The notes: generated by a model from the sequence alone, not told the origin. Positions 51,639 through 59,957 are shown, numbered from the stretch's first letter. The stretch is 64,000 nucleotides of DNA from Deltaproteobacteria bacterium (GCA_020632995.1 JACKEN010000002.1:310001-374000), one strand, 5' to 3'. Numbers and translations are program-made.

Positions 51639-53008
51639 GGCTCCTCCAGGGGGACGCGCTCGACCGCGTGACCCACCACCTGCTCTAGCCGTGCCCACTG
51701 GATGGCGTGCTCGGCCCGGGCTCGGTCCAGCTCCAGCCGGAGGTCGAGCAGGTCACGTTGCGCCAGCAGGCCCTGGGCCACCGTGCCCCGGCCGGAGGCG
51801 TAGGCGCCGAGCACCGACTCGAGGGCGGACTCCGCCTGGGGCACGAGGGTCGTGCGGTGGAGCTGGACCCGGCGCGTGGCATCGCGCACTGCGCTCAAGG
51901 CGCCCTCCAGCTCCGCCTCGGCCTGGTCCGCCGCGGCTCGGGCGTCGGCCCGTTGGGCGGTCGCTTCGGCCTCTGCCGCCTCCACCGCCTCGCCGTAGCT
52001 CCCCTGCCACAGCGGCACCTTCAGGCCCGCCCCCACCACCACCGCGTCCTTGCCGTCTTCGGGCAGGCCGGTGCCGTTGGCGCCGGTGATGATCCAGTCC
52101 GCGCTCAGGGTCAGGCCGCCGAGGCGCTCGGCTGACTCGGCCCGCGCCAGCGCGTCCTTCGCCTCCGCCCCGAGGGTGAGGGCCTCCACCGCGGGGTGGG
52201 CCCGGGCCTCGGCCGCCATCGCCGCGTCCGACTCCGCCGGCAAGCTGGCCTGCGGGGGCTCGCCCGGGGTGGGGAGCCGGGTCCCGGGAGGGACCCCGAG
52301 GGTGGCGCGGAGCTGGGCGGCCGTCGCGCGCTCTGCCTCGTCCATGCCGCGCAATAGATCTTGCAGACGCGCCACCGCGAGATCCACCTGCTGCTGATCC
52401 GCGAGGGCGGTAGCCCCGGTGGCGACGCGGGCCCGGGCCGACTCCGAGAGGGCGCGGAGCACCTCCAGGTGCTGGGTGTGGGTCGCCCGGTTCTGGCGGA
52501 TCACCCACAGGCGCCAGTACCCCTCGGTCACCCGCCGGCCCACCGCCAGGGCGAGGGCGTCGAAGCGGCGGGCCTGGGCCCGGGCCTCGGCCGCGGCCGC
52601 GTCCGCCCCCGCGGTGAGGCGGGTGGGCCACGGGAAGGTCTGGGAGAGCCCCAGCCGGGCCCGCTGCGGCCCGACCCGGGTCTCCACCGCGCTCACGAAG
52701 AGCCCGAAGCCGAGCACCGGCTCGGGCAGCCGCCGGGCCCGGGAGATCCGGAGCACCGAGGCGCGCCAGCGATGAAAGGCGGCTTGCAGCTCGGGGTTGC
52801 GCTCCATCGCCACCGCCAGCTGCCCGGGGAGCCCGGCCTCCAGGCGCGCGGGCAGGTCGGCCGCGGCGCCGGTTGCGGTCTCGGTGAGGGCGAGGGGCGG
52901 CGGGGCGGCGGCGAGGGCCTGGCGCACCTGCTCCTCTCGCGCGCCCGCGCACGCGGTGAGCGCAAGGAGAGCTGCAGCGCCGGCCGCCAGCGAGGTCGGG
53001 CGGGGCAC
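51635..53008 (-). CDS. TolC-family outer-membrane efflux lipoprotein
   Basis: 457 residues from GTG 53008, with GGGAG about 8 nt upstream. A signal peptide with a lipobox (ALTACAGA) suggests an N-terminal lipid. Two long helical repeats follow (about 60-230 and 260-445; for example NPELQAAFHRWRASV and LSADWIITGANGTG at a strand region), as in the TolC/CusC trimeric channel. It provides the outer-membrane exit duct for the RND pump. It overlaps the adaptor gene by 4 nt and starts 3 bp after the cupredoxin stop. Confidence 0.92.
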   Translation of the reverse strand: MPRPTSLAAGAAALLALTACAGAREEQVRQALAAAPPPLALTETATGAAADLPARLEAGLPGQLAVAMERNPELQAAFHRWRASVLRISRARRLPEPVLGFGLFVSAVETRVGPQRARLGLSQTFPWPTRLTAGADAAAAEARAQARRFDALALAVGRRVTEGYWRLWVIRQNRATHTQHLEVLRALSESARARVATGATALADQQQVDLAVARLQDLLRGMDEAERATAAQLRATLGVPPGTRLPTPGEPPQASLPAESDAAMAAEARAHPAVEALTLGAEAKDALARAESAERLGGLTLSADWIITGANGTGLPEDGKDAVVVGAGLKVPLWQGSYGEAVEAAEAEATAQRADARAAADQAEAELEGALSAVRDATRRVQLHRTTLVPQAESALESVLGAYASGRGTVAQGLLAQRDLLDLRLELDRARAEHAIQWARLEQVVGHAVERVPLEEP

Positions 53009-53011
53009 CGG

Positions 53012-53389
53012 TCAGCTCCCGGAGCTCACGGCCACCACCGCGCCCTTGTACATGCCCATCCCGCAGGTGAAGACGATGCGCTCGTTCGCCTTGGGAGTGA
53101 GGCTCACCTCCACCGCCTCGCCCACCGGGAGCGTCTTCTTGATGTCGCGCTCGGGGAACACCACCTTCTCACCGCAGTTGTTCGCGTCCACTCGGGTGAA
53201 CACGAGGGTCAGGGGGCGACCGGCCTCGGCGCGTACCTCGGCCGGGGTGTAGCCGTCCTTGCTCACCTTGATCTCCACCCGTTGCTGCGGCTTGGAGGCC
53301 GCGGCGGTGCGCTCGCAGGCCAGGTTGCCGAGCAGGGTGAGGGCCAGGGCGGCGCCGAGGGCGAGGGTGGGGAGGCGTGAGGCGAACAT
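53012..53389 (-). CDS. Cupredoxin-domain periplasmic protein
   Basis: 125 residues. The signal peptide spans about 1-25 (LPTLALGAALALTLLGNLAC). The Cys could be lipidated but the lipobox is imperfect (Asn at -3). The cupredoxin barrel follows, with DGYTPAEVRAEAGRPLTLVF, a Cys in DANNCGEKVVFP, and FTCGMGMYKG, whose Cys and Met residues are likely copper ligands. This arrangement resembles CusF-independent copper carriers in efflux operons. It is the first gene of the efflux unit, directly after the sigma-54 promoter, so the message would have almost no leader. GTG 53392 is a possible start. Confidence 0.87.
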   Translation of the reverse strand: MFASRLPTLALGAALALTLLGNLACERTAAASKPQQRVEIKVSKDGYTPAEVRAEAGRPLTLVFTRVDANNCGEKVVFPERDIKKTLPVGEAVEVSLTPKANERIVFTCGMGMYKGAVVAVSSGS

Positions 53390-53402
53390 CACGGTTCGAA
53401 GG

Positions 53403-53418
53403 AGCACGGGTCGTGCCA
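53403..53418 (-). promoter_or_regulatory. Sigma-54 promoter of the metal-efflux operon
   Basis: On the minus strand TGGCACGACCCGTGCT matches TGGCACG-N4-TTGCW at every position but one (G for the first T of TTGC). GG (53417-53416) and GC (53405-53404) have the required 10-bp spacing. Transcription should begin near 53392, only 3 nt before the cupredoxin ATG. The only activator needed, an NtrC-type regulator, is encoded immediately upstream. Confidence 0.8.
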
Positions 53419-53515
53419 GGGGCAGGGTTCGGACACAAACAATAGTAGTGACGGTCTGTTGGGCGAGACCGGGGCCCGACCCGGGCCCACGAATTGTGGC
53501 CGGCCCGGTCTCTGT

Positions 53516-53532
53516 GTGACCGAGCCGGTCAC
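53516..53532. promoter_or_regulatory. Palindromic activator site (UAS) of the efflux operon
   Basis: GTGACCGAGCCGGTCAC has perfect 7-bp arms around AGC. It lies about 100 bp upstream of the sigma-54 promoter, the usual distance for an enhancer-binding regulator, and overlaps the stop codon of the regulator gene. The same sequence, with one base changed, recurs in front of the kinase gene (56396-56418). Confidence 0.7.
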
Positions 53533-54911
53533 TCCCGCCGGTAGGTCGCGGGGTCCACCCCGTGGCGGCGCAGGAGCCGGTAGAAGCTCTCCCGCTCCAC
53601 CCCCGCGTGGGCCGCGGCCTCCGCAACCTGGCCTTCGAAGCGGCGCAGCACCGCCTCCAGGTAGCGTCGGCCGACGTCCGCCCGGCCGCGCTCCAGGGCC
53701 TCGGACCAGGTGCTGGCGGCGAGGTCGGCGCCCTCCGGCGCCAAGTCCACCCGCAGGACCTCGGGCGGCAGGTCCCCGACGTCCAGCTCGGGGTGGGTGG
53801 AGACCACCGCCGCCCGCTCCACCGCGGAGCGGAGCTGGCGCACGTTGCCGGGCCAATCATAGGCGAGCATCGCCTCGAGCGCGGCGTGGGTGAAGCCGGT
53901 GAAGGTGCGCCCCCGGGCGCGCTCGGCCTGCTGGCGCAGGAAGTGGTGGGCCAACAGCGGGACGTCCTCCTTGCGCTCCCGCAGCGGGGGGAGCTGCACC
54001 AGGGCCACGTTCAGGCGGTACCAGAGGTCCTCGCGGAAGGTCCCCGCCGCCACCATCGCCTCCACGTCGCGGTGGGTGGCGGCGATGAGGCGCACGTCGA
54101 CCGGGCGCTCCTTGTTCTCGCCCACCCGGCGCACCGTCCGCTCCTCCAGCGCCCGTGTCAACTTGGCCTGCAGTGAGGGGCGCATGTCGCCGATCTCGTC
54201 GAGGAAGAGGCTCCCGCCGTGGGCCTCCTCGAACAGGCCCTTCTTGTCGCTCGTGGCGCCGGTGAAGGCGCCGCGCGCGTGCCCGAACAGCTCGCTCTCC
54301 AACAGCTCCGCCGGCACCGCGGCGCAGTTGAGGGCGACGAAGCGGCCCTCGGCCCGCGGGCTGAGCGCGTGCACGGCCCGCGCGATGCGCTCCTTGCCGG
54401 TGCCGGTCTCGCCGAGGATCAGCGTGGTGGCCTCGCTGTCGGCCACCCGCCGCACCAGCTCGGCCACGGCCTGCATCTGGGGCGCCTGGGCGATGACCCC
54501 CGGGAGCACCTCCGGGTCCGCGTCCTCACCCGGGCGGGCGAGGGTCGCGCGGGCGAGGGCGGAGAGGAGCACCGCGCGGGCCGCCTCGGGCTCGAAGGGC
54601 TTGGTGAGGTAGTCGTAGGCGCCGAGCTTGAGCGCCTCCACCGCGGTCCCCACCGTGGCGTACGCGGTCATGAGCACGAACTCGGCGCGGGGGCGGAGGC
54701 GCCGGCACGCCTTCAGCACGTCGAGGCCGTCCATGTCCGGCATCTTCAGGTCCGACAGCACCACGTCCACCGGCTCCGCCTCCAGGATCCGGATGGCCTC
54801 GGTCCCATTCAGAGCGGTGCGGACCTCGGCGTCGTCCTTCAGCACCTTGGCCATCAGGCGCACCATGTTGCGCTTGTCGTCCACCACGAGGACGAGGGGT
54901 CGCGCGCTCAT
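53529..54911 (-). CDS. NtrC-family sigma-54 response regulator of metal efflux
   Basis: 460 residues. The receiver domain (1-120) has DD at 11-12, the phospho-Asp D54 (VVLSDLKMPDMDG) and the Lys of YLTKPFEP. A sigma-54 AAA+ domain follows (about 145-380), with Walker A GETGTGKE, the sigma-contacting GAFTGA in ARGAFTGATSDKKG, and Walker B GGSLFLDEIGDM. A C-terminal Fis-type helix-turn-helix ends the protein (EAAAHAGVERESFYRLLRRH). It should activate the sigma-54 promoter at 53403-53418 by binding the palindrome beside its own stop codon. ATG overlaps the kinase gene's stop (ATGA). The layout resembles the ZraSR zinc-response system. Confidence 0.95.
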   Translation of the reverse strand: MSARPLVLVVDDKRNMVRLMAKVLKDDAEVRTALNGTEAIRILEAEPVDVVLSDLKMPDMDGLDVLKACRRLRPRAEFVLMTAYATVGTAVEALKLGAYDYLTKPFEPEAARAVLLSALARATLARPGEDADPEVLPGVIAQAPQMQAVAELVRRVADSEATTLILGETGTGKERIARAVHALSPRAEGRFVALNCAAVPAELLESELFGHARGAFTGATSDKKGLFEEAHGGSLFLDEIGDMRPSLQAKLTRALEERTVRRVGENKERPVDVRLIAATHRDVEAMVAAGTFREDLWYRLNVALVQLPPLRERKEDVPLLAHHFLRQQAERARGRTFTGFTHAALEAMLAYDWPGNVRQLRSAVERAAVVSTHPELDVGDLPPEVLRVDLAPEGADLAASTWSEALERGRADVGRRYLEAVLRRFEGQVAEAAAHAGVERESFYRLLRRHGVDPATYRRE

Positions 54912-56389
54912 GCCTGCACCTCCGCCGGGGTCTGCGACAGGGGCAGGCACACCCGGAACACCGCGCCGCCGCTCGCCCCCGCGCGCACCTCGATCGTGCC
55001 GCGGTGGGCCTGCACGATGCCCAGGGCCACCGAGAGGCCCAGCCCGCTGCCGCCCCGGCGCTTGGAGTAGAAGGGCTCGAAGACCCGCTGGCGATCTTCG
55101 AGCGGCACCCCCGGGCCCCGATCCTCCACCTCGACGCAGTAGTGCAGGCCGTCCTTCGCCCCGCGCAGGCTGACCTGCGTGTCGGGCGGGGAGGCCTGGA
55201 TGGCGTTGGTGAGCAGGTTGAGGACGACCTGCCGGACCCTGGGGGCGTCCGCCTCCAGCTCGGCCGGCTCGAGCGCCACCATCACCGCCCGCCCCGCCGC
55301 GGCGGGGCTCTCCCGGAAGCGCCGCGCGGTCTCCTCGAGGAACGCGGCCGCGTCCACCCGCGCGAGGTCCAGCTCCTTGGCCCGGGCGTAGGAGAGCAGA
55401 TCCTCCGCGATGCGCTGGCACTGGGCCGCCTCCTCGTCGAGGATCGCGAGCTCATCTCGCAACGTCTCCGGATCCTCCTCGGGGCTCATCGTCTTCAGGT
55501 AGCCGCGGATGATCCCGATCGGGTTGTTGAGCTCGTGGGCCACGCCCGCGGCCAGCTGGCCGATCGCGGCCATGCGCTCGCTCTCCACCAGCCGCGCCTC
55601 GCGGGCGGCCAGCTCCTCGGTCATGCGGTCGAAGGCCTGGGCCAGGGCGCCCAGCTCGCCGCTCCCCACCGCGCCCACCCGCGCGCTGAAGTCCCCCCGC
55701 CCGAAGCGCCGGGCCGCCTCGGTGAGGGCCACGAGGGGGCGCAGCACCGCGGCGCGCAGGCGCACCGTGAAGCCGACCGAGAGGCCGAGCACTCCGAGCA
55801 CGCACAGGCCCCCGGCGAGCATGCCGAGGCGGGTGGAGTCGGTGGCGAGCACGTGGGCGTGGGCCATCTTGCCCTCCATGGCCCGGGCCAGCGCGTCGGC
55901 CTGCTCCGCCGCCTCCCGCTCGAGGCCCTCGAGGGCGCCGTGCACCGCGCGCACCGTCTGCAGGTCACCTTGCCGAGCGGCGGGCAGCGCGGCGGCGCTG
56001 AAGTGGTCGTGCATGCCCTGGGTCTTCTCGCCCAGCACCGCGACCCGCCAGCGCTCCGGCTCCGGGACGTCGGCCGACAGCTGCTGGATCCGCGCCCGCA
56101 CGTCGGCGCGCCGCGCCTCGTAGGCGCGCACGTGATCGGGGTCGGGGTCGACGAGCGCGGCGGCCATCAGGGTGGACTGCTCGCGCACCGCGGTGGCCAG
56201 CTCCAGCCCCTGGCGGATGGCGTGCTCGTCGTGCCGCATGCCGGAGACCAGCTGCGAGACGTCGTGGATGATGGCGAGGAGCACCGCGCACATGGCCACC
56301 GCCACCACGCTGACCATCCCGAAGCCGAGGGCCAGCTGGCGGGCGATGGCCCGGGGCGGGGCGTCGCCCACAGGTCTGGGGTCGCGCAT
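54908..56389 (-). CDS. Sensor histidine kinase of the metal-efflux two-component system
   Basis: 493 residues from ATG 56389 (the in-frame ATG at 56425 would place the palindrome inside the gene). The first membrane helix (about 24-44) and the second (about 190-212) flank a periplasmic helical bundle of about 145 residues, as in ZraS-like sensors. HAMP follows, then HisKA with H285 (AAGVAHELNNPIGIIRGYL region) and HATPase with NLLTNAIQA, DRGPGVP and GGSGLGLSVA. The ligand is not evident; metal is inferred from the operon. The gene overlaps the regulator gene by 4 nt. Confidence 0.93.
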   Translation of the reverse strand: MRDPRPVGDAPPRAIARQLALGFGMVSVVAVAMCAVLLAIIHDVSQLVSGMRHDEHAIRQGLELATAVREQSTLMAAALVDPDPDHVRAYEARRADVRARIQQLSADVPEPERWRVAVLGEKTQGMHDHFSAAALPAARQGDLQTVRAVHGALEGLEREAAEQADALARAMEGKMAHAHVLATDSTRLGMLAGGLCVLGVLGLSVGFTVRLRAAVLRPLVALTEAARRFGRGDFSARVGAVGSGELGALAQAFDRMTEELAAREARLVESERMAAIGQLAAGVAHELNNPIGIIRGYLKTMSPEEDPETLRDELAILDEEAAQCQRIAEDLLSYARAKELDLARVDAAAFLEETARRFRESPAAAGRAVMVALEPAELEADAPRVRQVVLNLLTNAIQASPPDTQVSLRGAKDGLHYCVEVEDRGPGVPLEDRQRVFEPFYSKRRGGSGLGLSVALGIVQAHRGTIEVRAGASGGAVFRVCLPLSQTPAEVQA

Positions 56390-56395
56390 GGGATA

Positions 56396-56418
56396 GCTGT
56401 AACCGGCTCGGTCACAGC
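56396..56418. promoter_or_regulatory. Second copy of the palindromic operator, before the kinase gene
   Basis: A 23-bp palindrome with 10-bp arms (one mismatch) around GCT. Its core read on the minus strand is GTGACCGAGCCGGTTAC, identical to the site at 53516-53532 except for one base. It lies 7 bp upstream of the kinase ATG, so binding would affect transcription or translation of the kinase-regulator pair and suggests autoregulation. Confidence 0.68.
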
Positions 56419-56428
56419 ACGGCAAGGC

Positions 56429-57187
56429 TCACCAGACGAGGGGGATCAGGCGGCGGCGCTGGGGCGGGTAGTCACCGAAGCGCTCCCGGTACCAGGCCCG
56501 GTGGGCGGCGGCCCGGGGGGCGAGGTTCGCGAAGGTGTAGAAGGCGAAGGCCCAGCCGGGGAGGGCGCCCATGGCGAGGGCCCAGCCCGTCCACTCCAGG
56601 ATCTCGCCGAAGTAGTTCGGGGCGGCCACCCAGCGGTGCAGGCCGTGTTGCGGGATCCGGTAGCCGGTGTCGCCGGGCTGGCGGAGGTTCCGGAGGACTT
56701 CGTCGGCGTGCAGGTTGATGGACAGCCCGCCGAGGAAGAGGAGCGCCCCGATGACGAAGGTGGGGCGGGTCAGGTCGCTCGCGTCGTAGCGACCGAGCTC
56801 GGAGACCCACCGCGCGTTCACGTAGGCGTTCAAGGTGTTGAAGGCGACGGCCATCGCGGGCACCAGGGCCGGCATCTTCTTGCCGGCGAGGCGCATCCGG
56901 AACGGGAAGACGAAGGCGCGGTGCACGTAGTGGAGCTGCCAGAGGCCGAGGAGCACGAGGGGGACGAGCTCGGCCCGGTGGCGGCCCTGGAGGTAGACGT
57001 AGAGCCAGAGCAGGCTGGCCGGCGCCTCCATCAGGATCCAGCCGACGCGGCTGGGGATCAGCGGCCCGAAGCCGGCGCGGGTGGTGCGGCCGTAGGGGGC
57101 GACGATGAAGATCAGCGCCACCAGGGTCACCACCCCCAGGCCCAGCTCGGTCCAGGTCAGCCAGCGGTGTAGCTCCAGCTCGGTCAC
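56429..57187 (-). CDS. Steroid 5-alpha-reductase family membrane protein (SRD5A-like)
   Basis: 252 residues with about six or seven membrane helices, close to the 254-259 of animal SRD5A1/2. The blocks GYRIPQHGLHRWVAAPNYFG, EILEWTGWALA, GLSINLHADEVLRNLR and the end YPPQRRRLIPLVW match the animal enzymes strongly. The conserved Glu (GWILMEAPAS) and Tyr (LHYVHRAF), thought to contact the steroid 3-keto group, are both present. Homologues reduce the 4,5 double bond of 3-keto-4-ene steroids with NADPH. Bacterial relatives are common and mostly uncharacterised, so the natural substrate may not be a steroid. GTG 57187 is the start. It lies 39 bp upstream of the kinase gene on the same strand. Confidence 0.87.
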   Translation of the reverse strand: MTELELHRWLTWTELGLGVVTLVALIFIVAPYGRTTRAGFGPLIPSRVGWILMEAPASLLWLYVYLQGRHRAELVPLVLLGLWQLHYVHRAFVFPFRMRLAGKKMPALVPAMAVAFNTLNAYVNARWVSELGRYDASDLTRPTFVIGALLFLGGLSINLHADEVLRNLRQPGDTGYRIPQHGLHRWVAAPNYFGEILEWTGWALAMGALPGWAFAFYTFANLAPRAAAHRAWYRERFGDYPPQRRRLIPLVW

Positions 57188-57228
57188 GCGGCTGGGATGC
57201 TATGCGTGGCCCGTGCGGTCTGCAAGCT

Positions 57229-57771
57229 CTAGCCCGGGCAAAGAGGGCAAGAGGGGTTGCGGCCGGCGTACGGGTCGAGCAGGCGGGTCCCGCGGTCGTT
57301 CTCGAAGCGTATGCCGCACGAAGAGCCGAGCCGCGACGGGAAGATGCGCTGCAGGAGGTACGTCTCGAAGCCCGTGATCAGGTAGAGGCGGTTGGGGTCG
57401 TCGGTGAGCCGGAGCTCCGCCGGCGGAGCATCCGGCACCAACACCTGCCAGCCGTTGGCCCCCTGCAGGACCTCCACCGGCACACCGTCGGGGTCCCAGC
57501 AGTAGCCCTCCTCGGGCTCGAGGTAGCGGCCAGATGCGGTGAGCACGTACCACACCGAGCCCGCGCTCAGCCGGAGCCCGCCGCTCAGGAGGGTGCCGCA
57601 CGTCGTGTCCTTGCACGGGAACCAGTCGCCCGAGAACCCGTAGCCCTCGTCCGGGCCCTCGCTCGGGACGTAGGGCCCGTAGCCGAACTCGGTGCTCTGG
57701 CCGGAGAACCTCGCGTCGCCGCAGGCCGACGCAACCAGGATTGCAATCATGGGCAGCAGCCTTCGCATCAT
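57229..57771 (-). CDS. Small Cys-containing lipoprotein, unknown function
   Basis: 180 residues from ATG 57771 (ATG 57768 also possible), with AGGGGG upstream. The signal peptide ends in a lipobox (ILVASACGD). The mature part is beta-rich with eight further Cys-like positions in short groups (FPCKDTTC, GYCWDPDGV, SSCGIRF, CPLCPG at the end), suggesting disulfides or metal binding. I do not recognise the family. It lies 5 bp after the beta-barrel gene, so the two are a unit. Confidence 0.7.
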   Translation of the reverse strand: MMRRLLPMIAILVASACGDARFSGQSTEFGYGPYVPSEGPDEGYGFSGDWFPCKDTTCGTLLSGGLRLSAGSVWYVLTASGRYLEPEEGYCWDPDGVPVEVLQGANGWQVLVPDAPPAELRLTDDPNRLYLITGFETYLLQRIFPSRLGSSCGIRFENDRGTRLLDPYAGRNPSCPLCPG

Positions 57772-57776
57772 GCCCC

Positions 57777-58478
57777 CTAGAAGTAGAACGTCAGGTTCAG
57801 GGCCCCGCCCGCCTGGGTGGCGAGCAGGGTGTTGGTCTCGTCCCCGAAGCTGCGCTCGATCTGCAGGTTCATCATGTACGAGGCCTGCAGGCTCACGTGA
57901 TCGAACACGTAGTACTCCACCCCGAGGATCGGGCCCATGCCCACCCCGAAGCGGCCGTTGTCGTCCCCCGCCGGGTTGGAGTAGCCGAGCCCGAAGCCGA
58001 AGCCCACGTAGGGCGAGATCCGGCGCCAGATGCGGAAGTGGTACTCGATCGCCGCCCCGACGTCGAAGCCCCAGTCGGTGGCCGAGTCGATGTTCACGCC
58101 ACCCACCGAGTCGACGGCCCGGCGCCGCATGCCGGCCCCGAAGTAGATCGGGACCATCCAGGTCTCGTCGATGACCTTCTTGAGGCCGACCTGGGTCAGC
58201 AGCACGTTGGTGCTGCCGCCTTGGGTGTCGGTGGCCCGCGTGTTCCCGGTCGCGAAGAGGGTGCCGAGGCCACCGAAGCGGAAGGTCATCCCCCAGTCGC
58301 CCTCGTGGGCGCGCACCACCGGCTCGTCGCGGTTCGTCGCGGGCGCGTGGCTCGGCGCGGCGGCGCGGCTCGGCGCGGCGGGGGGCGTCTCGGCCGCGTC
58401 GGTCTCGAGCGGGGTGGAGCCGGGCGCGGCGGCGGTGGTGGTGGCGACCAGGTGAGCGATGAGCAAGTAGGTCTGCAT
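57777..58478 (-). CDS. Outer-membrane beta-barrel-like protein
   Basis: 233 residues. The first 18 residues look like a short signal peptide. Residues 19-58 are a Pro/Ala-rich linker, and the rest has alternating amphipathic strands (WGMTFRFGGLGTLFATGN, WGFDVGAAIEYHFRIWRRIS, YVGFGFGLGYSN, VSLQASYMMNLQI) ending in Phe (LNLTFYF), as outer-membrane barrels do. It is probably an eight-stranded OmpA/OprF-N-like or OmpX-like barrel. It forms a unit with the lipoprotein gene downstream. Substrate or partner is unknown. Confidence 0.75.
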   Translation of the reverse strand: MQTYLLIAHLVATTTAAAPGSTPLETDAAETPPAAPSRAAAPSHAPATNRDEPVVRAHEGDWGMTFRFGGLGTLFATGNTRATDTQGGSTNVLLTQVGLKKVIDETWMVPIYFGAGMRRRAVDSVGGVNIDSATDWGFDVGAAIEYHFRIWRRISPYVGFGFGLGYSNPAGDDNGRFGVGMGPILGVEYYVFDHVSLQASYMMNLQIERSFGDETNTLLATQAGGALNLTFYF

Positions 58479-58551
58479 TCCGCCGCACGCCTTAGCACGC
58501 CTCGGGCCAGCGCGGGATGTAGGACGCTGCGCCCGCCTCCCGCGCGCGGCG

Positions 58552-58565
58552 TGACAGCGGTGTCA
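58552..58565. promoter_or_regulatory. Small palindrome in a divergent gap
   Basis: TGACA-GCGG-TGTCA lies in the 139-bp gap between the beta-barrel gene and the rightward TIM-barrel-like gene. It could be an operator for either. It is short, so chance is a serious alternative. Confidence 0.25.
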
Positions 58566-58617
58566 GGCCGCCCCACGGCTTTGCGATGCCTGGGGGCGCT
58601 TGGTAGCCTCCGACGCG

Positions 58618-59298
58618 GTGCTGCAGCTCGCGACAAGCTGTCTGCAGGGGCGCCCGATGCAGGCCGCGGCGGAGGCGCTCCTGGCGCTCAGACCGGATGG
58701 TCTGCAGCTGACCCCCGGCAACGCCCCGACGCCGGGCTTCGAGGCCTGGCTGGTCGGTGCCGGCGTGCCGCACAGCGCCCACCACGGCTTCTGCTTCGAG
58801 GCCCTGCGCGCGCCGGTCTGGCGCCCCGACGGCCGGTGCCGCTGGCGGGGCAGGTCGGTACACCCGCCGCGGCTCGACGACGCGGCGGCCCCGCACCTCG
58901 AGGCCCGGGTCGAGATGGGCGACCTCGCCGAGGTCTGCCTCGAGACCATGTACCCCGGGTACCGCCTGGGCACGGGGGTCGAGCTGGAGTGGGCGATGCA
59001 GGCAGGCCTGCGCCTGGCGGTGGACGTCTCGCATGTCTTCCTGCAGCTGGAGGCGGGGGTGATGGGGCCATCGACCTGGCGCCGCCTGCAGGACTACCCG
59101 CGGCTGGACGAGGTGCACGTGTCGGCCAACGATGGGCGGCGGGATCGCCACCGCCCCCTCGCGTCCGAGACCTTCGGGCTCGGCTGGGCCCGGGCCCGCC
59201 TCGCGGCCGGCGGCACCGTGGTGATCGAGAGCTACCTGCACCGGCTCGACGCCGACACGCGCGCGGCGCAGGTCGACCTGCTCCGAGAGGGAACATGA
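58618..59298 (+). CDS. TIM-barrel-like sugar-isomerase or AP-endonuclease-fold protein
   Basis: 226 residues from GTG 58618 (TTG 58600 would add six). The pattern resembles xylose-isomerase-like TIM barrels: LRPDGLQLTPGNAPTPGF, HSAHHGFCFEAL, LAVDVSHVFLQLEAG, LDEVHVSAND and VVIESYLHR as successive strands. In such barrels the His, Glu and Asp residues bind metal. Specific activity cannot be named. The stop overlaps the next gene's ATG (ATGA), so translation is coupled. Confidence 0.6.
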   Translation: MLQLATSCLQGRPMQAAAEALLALRPDGLQLTPGNAPTPGFEAWLVGAGVPHSAHHGFCFEALRAPVWRPDGRCRWRGRSVHPPRLDDAAAPHLEARVEMGDLAEVCLETMYPGYRLGTGVELEWAMQAGLRLAVDVSHVFLQLEAGVMGPSTWRRLQDYPRLDEVHVSANDGRRDRHRPLASETFGLGWARARLAAGGTVVIESYLHRLDADTRAAQVDLLREGT

Positions 59299-59957
59299 GC
59301 GAAGCGAAGCCTGGCTACATCTACACCCCGGAGGAGACCGAGCGCCGCCGGGCCGCGTACATCGAGTCCGAGGTGTACCCGTACGTCCGCACCTGGATGG
59401 CGCGCCTGCCCGAGCTGCAGTCCGCGGTGCTCTTCGTGGCCCAGTACTGGAGCGACGAGGCGGACGACGCGGTGCACGGCGAGGTGGTCTTCTCGACCCG
59501 GTCCGAGCCGGGTATCCCGGCCTACCTGCGCGCCCTGGAGGCGGCGGAGGCGGCGGACGACTACGAGGAGTACGAGGGGTGGTCGAACTTCATGGAGGGG
59601 CCCGAGGTGGCGGCGAAGGCGACGGAGGGCCGCGACCACATGTGGCTGTCGTGGGACGACAACGGGGGCGCGATCCCCCTGTTCGCCGCGTTCTGCAAGG
59701 AGGATTGCCACCAGGAGATGCCGATGTCCGAGGCCTACGCGCCGGTGGCGATCATCCGCCGGGGCGCCGATGGGGTCCTGAGCACCGAGATGATCGGTCA
59801 GAAGCTCCGGCCCTGGCTGGAGGGGGTCAAGCCGGAGTGGTGGGGGGAGGGCGACGGTGACGGTGAGGTGGCCCCGCCCGACGAGCCCGAGCCGACGGAC
59901 GAGGAGGCGAAGGGGGCGAAGGGCGTGCTGGAGCGGCTGATGAAGAAGTGGCTGTAG
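59295..59957 (+). CDS. Hypothetical acidic protein
   Basis: 220 residues, strongly acidic at the C-terminus (GEGDGDGEVAPPDEPEPTDE) with a basic amphipathic last helix (VLERLMKKWL). I do not recognise the family. Folded parts include ESEVYPYVRTWMARLPELQS, VLFVAQYWSDEADDAVHGEV and HMWLSWDDNGGAIPLFAAFC. There is no signal peptide. It overlaps the preceding TIM-barrel-like gene by 4 nt, so it probably works with it. Confidence 0.65.
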   Translation: MSEAKPGYIYTPEETERRRAAYIESEVYPYVRTWMARLPELQSAVLFVAQYWSDEADDAVHGEVVFSTRSEPGIPAYLRALEAAEAADDYEEYEGWSNFMEGPEVAAKATEGRDHMWLSWDDNGGAIPLFAAFCKEDCHQEMPMSEAYAPVAIIRRGADGVLSTEMIGQKLRPWLEGVKPEWWGEGDGDGEVAPPDEPEPTDEEAKGAKGVLERLMKKWL

